A DNA stretch of 64,000 nucleotides from Macrobrachium rosenbergii (GCF_040412425.1 NC_089784.1:38271570-38335569), one strand, 5' to 3'. Positions 1 through 60,112 are shown, counted from the stretch's first letter. Translations and numbers: made by a program. Notes: a model not told the origin generated them from the letters alone.

Positions 1-28
1 GAGTGGCGGCCGCGAGTGCCAGAAGATC

Positions 29-1821
29 TTGCCACCCCATCATCCAGCAGATCCGGGATGCGACCCAGCCACCCCAAGTGGATATTCTTTACTCAGAAGT
101 TTCAGAGGACGTCGCCGCTTGAACTTAGACCTCGAACCCATGGCTACTGAGCAGGACCAGGGGGTAAGTAGCGAGGTAGGTGAGGTTGTTGGGGCGGGCA
201 CCCTTTTTGATTCCCCAGCTTCTTCAATATCTTCCTTTTCAGGTTTTGGGAAGTCTTCCTCCTTGGGTGATAGGGCTCCATCAGCTATCCCCAAGTTGAA
301 GTTGAAGACTTCATGGAAGGCGAAGGGCTATAAGTCCTCGTCCTCCAAGAAAGCATCGCCTTTCCCCCCGTCGAAGGCTAAGGTCTCAGCACCTGTAGCC
401 TCCGGGAGCAAGTCTAGTTCCTCCGGCAAAGGCGCGAGTAAGAGGCAACAAGATCAAGCCCTCCTTGCCAACCTGCCTTTGACGCGGAGACCTTTGCGAA
501 AGAAATGTTCCAAAGGTTCTCCGAGGACTTTAATGACAAATTTAATCAAATATCCGAAAAGTTTGCCACGTACGACAATAAGATTTCTGAGAAGTTTGCC
601 TCTTATGACAACATGCTGGCGGGAATAGCCAACCCACCCCCAGCCGAACCCCAGTATGTCATTCCCGATACGGCGGAACTCCCGCCTTTCGATCTTGGCA
701 ACCCTTGGCGTTTCGCCCTCCGGGCCATCCAACACGATGGCAAACTGACCATTGAAGGTCTTGGCACGAGACGGTTGGAGGAGTTGGAGTTCTTCCCCGC
801 CGATCTTTTGCCCCCGTATCCAGGTTTCGTAAGGTTGACAGAGGAAGCTTGGATACGTTCGGATAAGGTTCCCAGGGAGACTGTCATCATCCCCAGGGAC
901 CAAGCTCAGTCGTCTCTCCTGCGCACTCTGACGGAGTGGCAGGCAGACAACACAAAGTTGACTCCTTTCAAGGGCAGCTTTACTATGTTTGCCCTGGGAG
1001 ACAACTTACCAACTCCCTGTTTGAACAAAGTCGCCCTGGCTACGGCCCGGGCGTGCTTTGATGGTAATCCGTTACCGCAGCTAAGGGAAACAGACCCCAC
1101 TTCCCTGGTGTTCTCGGGAAGTGATGAGTTCTGGATGGATGCTCCGTCCACCTTCACGGTCGGGAAGTTGGACTTCCTCACAGTTTAGCGAGGAACTCCC
1201 CAAGCTGCCGGAATCTTTGCTAAAGGCGGAGTTTGATGCCCGGACTAAGCTTAGCCCGGTCCCTGAACTCCATCTGCCTCACAGAAGCCACTGCCGTCTC
1301 CCTGCGCGGACGAGCCCTTTTTCCAGGTCTTAGCTAAGTCCCTGTTAGCTGGCTTTCAGTCTGACCTGTTTGAATTCATCATGGCCAGACTGGAATGTAG
1401 GAAGTTCGTCTTATGCCGCGCTACTATCCGTCACGAGCCTAACAAGCTCGTAAAGAGCTCGATCTGGGGACCTAACCTCTTCCCAGAAGAAGAGGTTACG
1501 AACGTCATGACGGAGGCTACAAGGGCCAACCAGAGACTGCGCTCTCACTGGGGCATCCCCACCTACAAACGCAAAGACCCTGAATCTGGCGGCCCCCAGA
1601 CGAGAGGAGGCAAACGTTTTAGGAGACATAAGAGGCCCCACCAGCAGACGGTAGTTCAAGCCGTCCCCAGTCTCGGCAGCGGCACAGCCCTCCACTTCAA
1701 AAAGCTCTCCCCAACAATATGTGCTGGTCCAACCAGCTCATTCCCTTGCTGCGCCCTCGTATGTTACTTCACCAGCTTACAACCCCACCTACGAGGGCCG
1801 GGGTTACTTTCACGGCCTTAA
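29..1821 (+). pseudogene. DIRS gag-like ORF, frameshifted
   Basis: Coding potential runs through three frames: about 29-500 (Ser/Lys-rich basic start), then 505-1188, and a last part from 1381 to about 1710 in the same frame as 505-1188 after a detour through another frame at about 1170-1335. The middle part contains a short repeated coiled-coil-like unit (ISEKFATYDNK followed by ISEKFASYDNM) at about 565-620. The end is Arg/Lys-rich, as in nucleic-acid-binding Gag tails. The role is inferred from its place directly before the reverse transcriptase; no zinc knuckle is visible. At least two frameshifts make it non-functional. Confidence 0.65.
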
Positions 1822-3680
1822 CAGAATCGCAAGGGGGGGAAGAGGCAGGGCCCCTCACAGAGGGAAGGCGAACACCACCCCAAGGGGAAAACCTGGACGT
1901 GGTAGAGGAACAAACCCGCTCCCTCCCACTGAGAAAAACACAGGTAGGTGGTCGCCTCTATTGGTTCAGGGACCAATGGACCTTCAGCCCTTGGGCACAC
2001 AGTATAGTGTCCAAAGGTCTGGGTTGGAGTTGGATCAAGGAACCTCCTCCTCCGAACAGGTTTTACCAGCCACCCTCATCAATCCTACGGGATTATGTGG
2101 CAGAATTGCTCAACAAACGAGCAATAAAGAAAGTAAGGCACCTAAAATTTCAAGGCAGGTTATTCACAGTTCCCAAAAAAGACTCAGATCAGCAAAGAGT
2201 GATCCTGGATCTGTCGCATCTAAATCTCTACATAAAATGCGACAAATTTCGCATGCTTACAATAGATCAGGTACGGACTCTACTTCCGCGTGGAGCCGTC
2301 ACCACCTCCATCGATCTTTCAGACGCTTATTATCACGTCCCGTTGCGCTGAACTTCTCTCAGTTCCTCGGTTTCAGACTCGGGAATCAAGCCTACTCGTT
2401 CAAGGTCATGCCCTTCGGCCTAAACATTGCGCCCAGGGTATTCACCAAGCTGGCGGACATGGTAGTTCAACAACTCCGGTCCCGAGGGATATCCCTAGCA
2501 GCGTACCTGGACGATTGGATAATTTGGGCACCAACAGTTCTGGAGTGTCAGAAGGCTACGACCATAGTCATCAACTTCCTAGAATCGTTAGGGTTTTCAA
2601 CTGAACAGACAAAAGTCCCGCCTGACTCCGAGTCCCGGTTTCAGTGGCTGGGCCTACAGTGGGATCTGTCTGCTCACACGTTATCCCTCCCACCTCCCAA
2701 GAGGAAGGAGATAGCATCTCTCACCAGAAAATTTCTCAAAAATCAATCGGCATCCCACCGATCCCAAGAAAGGGTCCTTGGGTCCCTTCAATTTGCCTCA
2801 GTGACAGACCTGCTCTTAAAAGCGAACCTCAAAGACATAAACAGAGTGTGGCGGAGTCGAGCCAATGTCAAGCTCAGAGACAAGGTCTCTCCATCCTCGA
2901 ATCTTGAAAACAAGACTGCGGCCTTGGACCTCAGTCAAGGGCCTCTCCAAGTCAGTTCCGCTTCAGTTTCCCCCTCCGGCACTAGTTGTCCACACAGACG
3001 CTTCCCTAAGCGGCTGGGGGATATTCCCAAAACAAAAAGTACAGGGAACGTGGTCCACAATGTTTCAGCAGTTCCATATAAACACCCTGGAAGCTATGGC
3101 GGTCTTTCTAACTTTAAAGAAAATCACCCCCCAACCGGATTCATATCAGGTTGGTATTGACAGCGCAGTGGTAGTTCATTGCATCAACAGGGGCGGCTCC
3201 AAATCAGGTCGAGTAAACCAAGTAATGGTTGCTATCTTCTCCCTGGCGAACAAGCACGGCTGGCACCTGTCAGCCACCCACCTTGCGGGGTACGAACGTG
3301 GTGGCGGATTCCCTGTCCAGGACTACTCCGTTGGAGACGGAGGGTCCCTGGACACGGAATCTTTCAAATGGATTTGCCGCCAAGTTCCTAGTCTCCAAGT
3401 GGATCTGTTCGCGACAGAAAGCAACTTCAAGCTCCCCTGTTATGTGGCCCCCAACCTGGACCCTCAGGCGTATGCCACGGACGCAATGACAATAGATTGG
3501 AACAATTGGGAGAAAATTTATCTATTCCCTCCAATAAATTTACTGTTGAAAGTATTACACAAACTCAGGACATTCAAAGGTCAACTAGCCCTAGTAGCCC
3601 CTACTGGCCGAAGAGCAATTGGTTCCTCTTCTTCAGGAACTGGGACTGCGGGAGTCTTCGGATTCCCAAGCCCATACTGA
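1719..3680 (+). pseudogene. DIRS reverse transcriptase / RNase H, frameshifted
   Basis: The polymerase copies element RNA into DNA. The fingers motif VILDLSHLNLYIKCDKF and the motif-A region SIDLSDAYYHVPL lie at about 2200-2350, where the frame stops at 2352. The next frame continues with FGLNIAPRVFTKL and the catalytic box AYLDDWI at about 2500-2520. RNase H follows in a third frame with VVHTDASLSGWG (about 2980), the acidic NTLEAMAVF and the VGIDSAVVVHCINRG segment (about 3150). A conserved DIRS segment with VDLFAT and IYLFPPINLLLKVL ends it. A further frame slip affects about 3285-3350. The catalytic Asp residues remain but the reading frame is broken several times. Confidence 0.85.
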
Positions 3681-3895
3681 CCCAGACAGTACAAAACCAA
3701 GACTGTGTCAGCTTCCTCAAGAATTCAGAATGCCCTAGTTTTATGGACTTTATAAAATTGCAGCCCAAAAGGGGCAAACATTGACCCTGTCAACACTCTA
3801 TTTCTTGAGTCAGATAAAAGAGATTCTACTCTTAGACAATATGATTCAGCAGTCAAAAGTTAGCCTCCTTCCTAAAAGTATCTGAAGCCAAGATC

Positions 3896-4788
3896 ATGAC
3901 GACTAATTTAGGAGTCTCTTTCTTTAGATCACTGTTTGAAAAAGGCCTTGCTCCAGCCACTATTACCACAGCCAAGTCAGCCCTGAAGAAAGTATTCCTA
4001 TACGGCTTTAAAATCGACCTTACAGATTCCTATTTTTCATCCATCCCCAGAGCATGCGCTCGTCTGAGACCCGTATCGCGCCCACATTCCGTTACGTGGT
4101 TTCTCAATGACGTCCTTAAGTTAGCATCAGAGATAGATAACTTTCAATGCTCTTATCAGGATCTGTTAAGGAAGACCTTATTTCTGATTAGCTTGGCCTC
4201 AGGTGCTAGAATCTCAGAGCTGTCAGCTCTCACTAGAGGTGATAATTTTGTGAACTTCCTCCCTTCTGGAGAGGTCCTCCTTTCCCCTGATCCTAGATTC
4301 TTAGCCAAAACGAAGACCCACAAGACAGGTGGTCTCCTTGGAAGGTGGTGCCCCTTCCACAAGACCAGTCTTTATGTCCAGTTCATACACTTAAATCTTA
4401 CCTTTTAAGAACTCCACAGAGTAAGTCGGGTCCTCTTTTTATCAGGGAGAAAGGTGGTACTCTATCACTGAATGGTATAAGACAACAAATTCTGTATTTT
4501 ATTAAACAAGCCAACCCAGATTCAGTTCCTAAGGTTCATGATATTCGAGCAGTTGCTACCTCCATTAATTACTTTCATAATATGGATTTCTCAGAGTTGA
4601 CTAAATACACGGGTTGGAAATCACCTCTAGTGTTTAAACGCCACTATTTAAAAATCGCTCAAGCCCTGAAATTTTCTACCATAGCTGTGGGAAGTGTCAT
4701 CTCCCACCTTAACCAATCATATCCTTATCCTCCTTTCCCCCCCCCGCCCGCCTGCCTCATTTACTTCTCTGCTTGTCCTCCTGGTTGA
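3896..4788 (+). pseudogene. DIRS tyrosine recombinase, frameshifted
   Basis: This is a phage-integrase-type tyrosine recombinase that would insert the circular element copy. The first part (3896-4408) contains the box-A arginine in SLASGARISELSALTRG at about 4190-4240. The second part (from about 4345, another frame) carries the His-x-x-Arg motif VHDIRAVATSINY at about 4533 and the nucleophile tyrosine in FKRHYLK at about 4635. So all the visible active-site residues are kept, but a frameshift near 4345-4400 separates box A from the rest. A Pro-rich tail precedes the stop at 4788. Confidence 0.85.
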
Positions 4789-5285
4789 TCATGCCTCACT
4801 GCCTTGCTCCTCATATTGATGTAATTTGTCTCTGTTGACTGGAAACTGTAATCTGACATGTTGCAATTGTGTTTTCTTGTGGGTACTGGGCGGTTTTTAT
4901 TTTGCTCCATGTGCCCCAGATATATGTATATACACTGTGTGTTTTGCTTTGCTGATTGGTTGATCTCTTACGTGTTTACCTTAAGTTTGCGTGTGTAGTT
5001 TTAAGATTATATGTGCCATTTGAAATTGTATACACCATTGTACCTATCCAATTTCGTGTAATATTGTACTTTTTGTGATGTTGAGTGGTTTTGGGAACCC
5101 TTCCCGTCGTGCCGGGGACCTCCCCTAATCTTTCTAGTCTTAAGTCTTTGATGTGCCTTAGGTTTAGTGTTTTTCTCACATGTAAGAGATTCCCTCATTA
5201 AAACTGCTTTCGTAATTTATGTTTTTTCTTCAGATTACCCAGTTTCCTCGTAGTTTGCAGCCTTGGCATGATTCTCTGTCATTAT
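4789..5285. other. DIRS 3' untranslated region
   Basis: AT-rich, T-rich sequence between the recombinase stop and the inverted repeats. It contains no convincing reading frame. It is treated as part of the element because the terminal repeats lie beyond it. Confidence 0.5.
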
Positions 5286-5772
5286 TTCACCGGCTGACAC
5301 GGGACTGACTCAGAAAAGGGATTTTGACAAAGGAAAAATCTATTTCTGAGGAAGGTCCCGTGTCACCCGGTGACCCTCCCTGACTCACCTATGGCTCCCC
5401 TTTTTCTTGCACATGCCAAGTCTGGGGTTAGTGCTAGCATGGAATGAGGTAGGTGGCGCTGGTGTCGCCGTCCTGGCGGGTGTTGAGTGTAGGGGCTGTA
5501 ACGGCTCACCGCTCTGTTCCGGGGGTTTTGATAGGGAGAGATCTTTCGAGTATGTTTCCGTGGTAGTGGTATTTCACTCACCCTTCGTTATACCGATGTC
5601 TTCCTAGAAGACGCTCGACTGGGGGTAGTAACCCCAGCTTTCCTGAAAGCTCTTTTTCTCTGGTATATCTAGCATATTATACCTAGAAATTCGTGCTGTA
5701 ATGGAATTTCACCGGGTGACACGGGACCTTCCTCAGAAATAGATTTTTTCCTTTGTCAAAATCCCTTTTTTA
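5286..5772. repeat. Compound inverted repeat at the DIRS right end
   Basis: A first block (5286-5373) is itself a hairpin: its arm beginning TTCACCGGCTGACACGGGAC is reversed in the arm ending GGTCCCGTGTCACCCGGTGA. The same block from about 5313 to 5373 recurs in inverted orientation at 5708-5772, so the sequence around GACAAAGGAAAAA and CCCGTGTCACCCGGTGA occurs in both orientations about 340 bp apart. DIRS elements are known to use inverted terminal repeats and internal complementary regions to circularise; I infer that this is the equivalent structure. The spacer (5374-5707) has no recognised gene. Confidence 0.75.
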
Positions 5773-6005
5773 TTAATAATTTCCATTTTGCGATTTCCCA
5801 ACCGAACCGGAACTCTTTAATCTTAATATTTCGAAACAAATATATAAAAATTCTGTCCTCATAAAAAAAATTTGTAACCAATAGTTCTTATAAATGTTTG
5901 AACATTTATAAAAACACCGTTTGTTGAAATACATTTATTCAGACCTGTTCAAAAATAAACAGTAAAATAAGAGGAACAAAAGGTTCGTTAAAAAGATATA
6001 AAAAT
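5773..6005 (+). repeat. Dispersed AT-rich repeat, copy 1
   Basis: This stretch aligns along about 230 bp with 21483-21712 in the same orientation. Shared landmarks include CGATTTCCCAAC, AACTCTTTAATCTT, CTTATAAATGTTTG and AATAAGAGGAACAAAAGGTT. A near-perfect 24-bp palindrome centred on AAATGTTTGAACATTT lies inside. No coding capacity or terminal motif is obvious. In both copies a microsatellite follows within about 70 bp. Confidence 0.75.
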
Positions 6006-6062
6006 ATCTTTTAAACCGCAATGATTTTGTGATCCAAATATATTAAACTCTGAACATATTTG

Positions 6063-6064
<2 letters not shown>

Positions 6065-6128
<64 letters not shown>

Positions 6129-6140
6129 TGATGATGATGA
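6065..6140. repeat. (AAT)n microsatellite grading into (GAT)n
   Basis: About 20 uninterrupted AAT units followed by a few GAT units. Confidence 0.95.
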
Positions 6141-8009
6141 ATATCAGGTCCAATGTATTTCGGAAATTATGTGTGTTTATCTAGGTCAAATCATTTATCA
6201 TGTCCTAATCACACTCACGTATTTCGAAAATTATATGTTTATCTACATCATACCATTTTATACAAGTAAATGCTCATCTACCAAAATGTTTAATAGCACC
6301 ATCTCTAAAAATTAAACGGTTCAAAATAAACTGAAAAACAAATTTACTAAAAAAAAAAAATCATGAAGATGGTGCACCGTCCATATTAACATTCCCGATA
6401 ATAAATCAACTGGCAGAGATAATTCTGACATATGAAAAGGGATCTTAAGTTTAATGATCGAGTTACTTTTAGCCCGTGGGACGCATTAAACGTAGAAACT
6501 TGTAACACTGATAAAAACCAATGTGAGGATGAACTTTTTTTAGATTACCTCACTTCATGAATTCACAGTCTCTAAAGGTCAAAATTGCCATAAAATCTTG
6601 AAATTAGCTAAACTAGTGAATGAATTAAAAGTCAATAAAGTCTACAAATGATTCCACCTCCAAAATCCTCATTTTCTAAAGGTCGAAAGTCATCATTCTA
6701 GCAAGGTGATTGAGGAGGATTAGACTTTCAAAGCGTTTTACCTCGGAAGTTTCACACAAATATAAAACTTCCTAATATTCCTATCCTTTGTTGAAAAGAT
6801 TAGAATTTTATAGCATTCCAGTTGTTAAAATCAGTGAAACAACCAGTGATTATAGAACACAATGCTTATATCTTCTTAGTATTATTATTATTTGTACATA
6901 TGTTATCTATAAGTTCATAAAAGCAAAGAAAACCGAATAAACTTCAACTGACGGTAGATAAAGTGATGCTCCCTCAGACTAAAATCTCCACAGTCGAATT
7001 AATTCTGTAATATTTATGTTTTCTGCACCGGGGGTTCATTCATGATTCGACATTTAGGGATGAATACAATAATGATTGTCTTCTTTTTATGCTGTGCACC
7101 CTTTGTTCAATAAAGGCTGTTTTATGGGGGAAATCATTTCAATTTTTTTCTGTTTTCATTTCGAGGTACCACCAGAAAGCTACTGACTGTTATGTAAACA
7201 ACGCTGAACTGGTTAGTGGCACCAACAGCTGTTTCTCTTTGTAATTCTTGCAAATCACGGCTGTTTGCTAGCAACGAGGAAGGAAATATCTCTCTCTCTC
7301 TCTCTCTTCCCTATATAGGATGTGGCAGGAAATGAAAATATCGTTCAGATTCTGTTCAACACACTGGAGATGGAATTCACTTGATTACATAAAAAAAAAA
7401 AAGCGAATGCGCATTCAGATTCATTCAATGGACTCGTTAATTCGCAATCTGCTTAATTATCTTTTGAATATGCCATTGAATTTGATAAAGGAAGCCAGCG
7501 CGTTTACCTCCCATGCGACTCTCATTACGCAATGTATAATCCGGATCATCATGTAAATACAAACGTGTGTACATTATTCCTTAGGCGGTCTCAGTTCTAT
7601 TGGTCAAATCAGAACGTTAGTGCAGGTGTAACAGGGCCTGTAATGGCACGCAGGTGCAAAATAGGAAAAGCTCTTCCGAGAAAAAACTTGAAGATAAAAA
7701 TTCAAACATCTGTGCTGACCACAGAGGTAGTGGAGTCGAAAGAAGTAATACGAAAAGTAAGAGAGAAATTCTGCTAATGCAGCACAGTACTTAATAAAAC
7801 TTATTTCAGAGAGTCTCTTTTACTTTGATTTTATATTTTTGTTTAGACATGTATGTACGTTCGTGTTTCTTGCATTGCTTTTATCTATTTATCACTCATT
7901 TGGTATTTTGTTTGTTAATTACTTCCCAAATAGTTTTCTGTTATGTTGAACCTCGTCTTGCAAATTTACGACCTTCCTCTGTTTGTTCCTTATGAATGAT
8001 CAATTATCC

Positions 8010-8010
<1 letters not shown>

Positions 8011-8064
<54 letters not shown>
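8011..8064. repeat. (TAA)n microsatellite
   Basis: About 18 perfect TAA units. Confidence 0.95.
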
Positions 8065-8066
<2 letters not shown>

Positions 8067-8303
8067 CGTATGGAAATTAGATAACTAGTTCTTCTGCTGA
8101 TTACAGGCGTATGTCTAATGCGCCTAAACATACCTGATTCCAGTGACGTTCCCGAAGACCCGGATTGCAAATGCATTGCAGAACAGGAACGTGCAATCTG
8201 AATTTCTCTATCCTCTCCTTCACGTACTCTGCAACTCGTCTCGATCCCACCTGCCAAAATGAGCACGATCGTAATTTTCTCTCAGTCTATTGAGAATATG
8301 ATA

Positions 8304-8305
<2 letters not shown>

Positions 8306-8384
<79 letters not shown>
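8306..8384. repeat. (CT)n microsatellite
   Basis: Almost 40 uninterrupted CT units. Confidence 0.95.
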
Positions 8385-8387
<3 letters not shown>

Positions 8388-9055
8388 GTAATCATGATAA
8401 GGAAATCACATATATCTCTCTCAAACTATTCAAAAATAAAAGGAAGTGTGAATCTTTCACACTCGACCTGTCAAAAGCGTGAAAGATATACTGTAGACAC
8501 AGAGACCCGCTCAAATGGCATCAAAAGTGAGCATCGGACAATTTATTTGTTGTATATCATTCGACCTGCTGAGTCAAAAGAAAAACAAATCTCTTTAAAA
8601 GTCATTTCATGTGTCAGGTCAACTTCTTAAGCGAAGAAATGTGCCTCTGGTCCTATAAATTATCTTACTCTATACACCCGTTATGAAGGTTTATCACTAC
8701 TGCTCTCATTACATAATAGCTGATTTTTTTTTTTTTTTTTTTTTTGCGTGTCTCTCCTGTTAAGCTTTAGTCCAAGAACTTTAGTATTCAAACTTTCGTT
8801 ATCAATAATTGAAAAATCATGTGAGTATGCATATGCCACAATGTATACGTCTACGTGGGTATGCATATGCTATAATGTACACGTCTATGTGTCTTCCCAT
8901 GCAATATATATGACAGCCAGTTAGACTTTAATGACTGAACTGTCGTGTAGAGTTGTTAGTGTTATTGTATACTTAGGTGTGTTTAATACTCCAAAAAGGC
9001 CCCCTAACCCCCACCCCCCGGCTCCTCCGTACACAAATCAGACCAGCAATAATAC

Positions 9056-54981
<45,926 letters not shown>

Positions 54982-55011
54982 CTGGAATATTAACAGGTGT
55001 TAGTTCTATTA

Positions 55012-56873
<1,862 letters not shown>

Positions 56874-57835
56874 AGCTGTTTGAACTTAATTCTACCCATG
56901 TTTCTCTTTCCTGTTGTTGCTTATCACTTGTCCTCCCACACACCTCTGCTTCTGCTGGAACCACAATCCCTCTCATATCATCCCATATCTCTTCAGGTGG
57001 TTCTTTCATTCCATTTACATATCTCTCTTCTCTGGCTCTTTCCACTTTACTTCTGAACTCTTGCCTTCTCCCCCTTCGGCTTCCAAGTTTTAATCCTCCT
57101 ACTCCTGGCTGGGGTTTTTCTTTTCCTTATTGCTTTCAGCCTAAAATCTGCCACTACCGGTTTATGCTGAGCTACGAAAGATTCATTTGGAATAACCTTA
57201 CAATCCATAATGATTTTCTTGTCTTCCTTCCTAACCAAAGCATAATCAATTTGTGTCTCATTTTGTCCACTTTTTTTATGTTACCAGATGACTTCTCCTT
57301 TTCTCAAACTGTGTATTCAAGACTACCAGATTCATAGCTTCTGCTAATTCTAACAATCTTTCAGCTTCCTGGTTTCTTCTTCCAAAACCTCTTCCTCCAT
57401 GTATCCCTTCAAAGCCATCAGAACTCTTACCTACATGGGCATTCATGTCCCCAGATAACACTAATTGTTCACTTCTTGGAACTCTTTCGACATATTCTTC
57501 TAATTTTCCTCCGAATTCCTCCTTCTCCTCTTCACTATATCCTTGTTGAGGGGCGTATGCTGAGGTGATATGCCATACTCTGCTGTCGTTCACAAACTTT
57601 AAGCCCATGAGCCTGTCTGATACACTGGACCTCTGTGATATTCTCCTGTAAATCTGGATGAAGAATAATTCCTACCTTATTTCTCCTTGTATCTTCCCCT
57701 GCGTAGTAAACTTTATATCCTTCTCCAAGCTTTCTTGCACTTTTCCCCTTTCCAGTTAGTCTCTTGTATACACAGAATCATAATTTTTCTTCTCTACATG
57801 ACGTCAACCAACTCTCTTCCCTTTCCTGTGAGGTT
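56874..57835 (-). pseudogene. LINE endonuclease, main part
   Basis: APE-type endonuclease that would nick target DNA. 57276-57608 reads VWHITSAYAPQQGYSEEEKE and LVLSGDMNAHVGKSSDGFEG, containing the conserved SAYAPQ and GDxNAHVG blocks. 57650-57740 has YAGEDTRRNKVGIILHP. The first residues lie beyond the Gypsy insertion at 62751. Stops interrupt the frame. Confidence 0.8.
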
Positions 57836-58202
57836 TTAAGAGGTGCAAAAATAATGAGCAGGAGGACAGGTACTGCTTGTTTATTCAGAACGCAGGTTGC
57901 TTACAAAGCGCCGTGCGGATGTCACACAGAGAAATACAATACAATTTAGGTGACCCAAGGTCAATTACTCTCGGTAATAATTACAATGGATAAATACAAG
58001 TAATGTAAAAAGTAAGTTCACAAGAACTGACAAAACAACATTCTAACACATGTGCAAAGGAAGCAGATACAAATGAATTAGTAATAGATACACATTTACA
58101 CAGGAAAAATATGGCTAATTTCGCTTGACCTGATCCTGTAGGAGTGATATCAAAGAAAACAGGTGGTTCACCATAGAAAACTCGCTCAGCGGGAACTTTA
58201 CA
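57836..58202 (-). repeat. Gypsy 3' LTR
   Basis: 367 bp, starting TGTAAAG on the minus strand and matching 62388-62750. Next to it on the internal side is a run of ten G. Confidence 0.92.
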
Positions 58203-60100
58203 AATACTCCCCCCCCCCAAAACGTGGGACGTCTGATTAATCTAGGTATCTGCTGGGCCGTTGGAGAGTGCCGCAGCTCCACGAAGTCAGCTGGGGGGTT
58301 CAGTGTGAGCGGGAGCGGCTGGCTGTGGCGCTGGCTGGTTGCTTTCGGGGGCAGCCACGAGACCTCATTTTTGGGGTGGCTCAGCTGCGGAGGTGATGGT
58401 TCTTGCGTAGGGTGCTGCATGGTATCGTCTGCTGTTTCCTCTGTTTCCTCCAACAGGGTGGGCTTGAGACGGTCGACCAACACCCAGTCGTCCTTCCCGT
58501 GTAGGGCGAGGCGGAATGCTTTGGTGTTCCTCTTGAGCACGCGGAAGGGCCCCTTGTAGGCCCTGGTTAGTGGAGGGCAGACGGTGTCGTCTCTGACGAA
58601 GACGTGGGTGGTGGAGGACAGGCCGGGAGGCGTGAAGGTTGTTGACCTATCGGTATACATCCGCTGGCAGGGGGCGAACTTCCTGACTATGTCGCGGAGC
58701 CTCTGGACTGACGGGTTGTGACGATCTCCCATGATGAGTTCGCCCAGGACCACGAGGGGCTCCCCGTAGATTTTCTCTGCTGCGGACGGGTCGCCGTTGG
58801 CTCTGGGGGCGGTTCTCAGTCTGAGGAGGACCCAAGGCAGCTGGTACTTCCAATCCTCGGTGGTGCAGTGGGCCATGAGGGACACCTTCAGGGACCTGTG
58901 GAATCTCTCCACCAATCAGTTGGCTGCGGGGTTGTAAGCGGTGGTGGTGTGGTGAGAGGTCCCCAGCAGGCGTGCCAGGGCGGACCACAGCTCGGACAGG
59001 AAGGCCAGGCCCCTGTCGGTGGTTATGTGGTCCGGGACACCGAACCGGCTGATCCAGCTGGAGAGGAGGGCCTCGGCGCACGCACTGGCGGTAGCTTCCT
59101 GCATGGGCGTCACTTCAGGCCACCTGGTTGAGCGGTCGACGATTGTCAGGAGGTATCTGGCCCCGCCTGATGGGGGAAGGGGGCCTACCACGTCTGTGTG
59201 TATGTGTCCAAACCGCCTCCACGGCTGGGGAAACTCACCTACCCCTGTCTCGGTGTGACCCCCTATCTTGCTGGTTTGGCACCGGATGCACTGTCTCGCC
59301 CAGGCCCTCGCGTCCTTCTGCATACCGTGCCAGATGAACTTCTCTGCCAGCAGTTTGGCCGTCGTCCTGCTGGAGGGGTGGGACAGCCTGTGGATGACAC
59401 TGAACACCAGACGGTGGCGGGAGGCGGGTACCAGAGGGCGAGGCTGGCCGGTGCTTACGTCGCACAGCAGTTTTGGCCCCCCGGGGGTGAGGGGCACGTC
59501 CTTCCACTTGAGGGACGTGGTGGCGGTGCGGTAGGCTGGAGTCTCTGGAGCAGTGGTCTGCTTCCGGGCGAGGTCCTCATAGTTGATCCCGGGGAGGTAC
59601 TTGATTGTGCATGTGAACTCCGCGATGGCTGCAAGATGCCGCTGCTGCCTGGAAGACCATGCGTCCCCCTGCTTTGTGAAGGCGTGGACCAGCGGCTGGT
59701 GAACAGTCCAGATTGTGAAGGGCGTACCCTCCAGGAGGAACTTGAAGTGACATACTGCCCAATACACTGCACAGAGTTCCCTGTCGAAGGTGCTATAGCG
59801 GGCCTCCACGCGGCTGAACTTTTTGCTGAAGAAGGCGATGGGCTGGGGGGCTCCGGCGACGATCTGCTCCAGGACGGCCCCACAGGCAATGTTGCTGGCG
59901 TCCGTCGTCAACTGGAGGGGGGCGTTGGGGTCCTGGTGGGCCAAGGCGGTTGCCTCGGTGAGGGCGGCATTCGTCAGGGAGAAGGCTTGCTGCTGGTCAG
60001 GTCCCCAAACTGAGGACTTGGGTTGGCCCTTCAGGATCTCCGTCAGGGGGGCCATGGTGTGTGCGACTCCGGGGATGAACCTTCTGTAGTAGCTGACCAT
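58203..60100 (-). pseudogene. Gypsy RNase H and integrase, one in-frame stop
   Basis: From 60100: SYYRRFIPGVA (RT end), RNase H with LTTDASNIACGAVLEQ, ARYSTFDRELCAVY and HLAAI; integrase zinc finger HRLSHPS with CIRCQTSK; catalytic core Asp in HTDVVGPLP, Asp in ITTDRGLAF, and the Glu block VERFHRSLK. A single TGA at 58916-58918 stops the frame just before that Glu block, after which the same frame runs on to the C-terminus. A few residues apart this part is well preserved. Confidence 0.9.
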
Positions 60101-60112
60101 CCCGAGGAATTC

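Larger units (their letters stand above)
1..5772 (+). mobile_element. DIRS-type tyrosine-recombinase retrotransposon, 5'-truncated by window edge
   Basis: The stretch carries, in order, a gag-like region, a reverse transcriptase with RNase H, and a tyrosine recombinase, and it ends in inverted repeats. That order, with a recombinase in place of a DDE integrase and no LTRs, is diagnostic of DIRS elements, which insert through a circular DNA intermediate. The left terminus lies outside the window. Each coding region has frameshifts or stops, so this copy is dead. The coding part is GC-richer than the AT-rich DNA that follows. The right boundary is set where the inverted repeat ends, near 5772, and sequence matching a separate dispersed repeat begins. 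Confidence 0.88.
6141..9055. other. Dynein intron or intergenic DNA without recognised gene
   Basis: AT-rich sequence downstream of the last dynein exon seen. It holds a short (CT)9 at about 7290, the two microsatellites listed separately and a 20-bp poly-T at about 8727-8746. Small open frames, including one at 7532-7777, have no recognisable motif. I found no further dynein exon with matching phase. Confidence 0.5.

Noticed and set aside
8000..8266. Minus-strand open frame of 88 codons
   Set aside because: Part is microsatellite, no motif is recognisable, and phase and position do not fit the dynein gene.
59198..60013. Long plus-strand open frame opposite the Gypsy RNase H/integrase
   Set aside because: It is a shadow of the GC-rich minus-strand pol gene.
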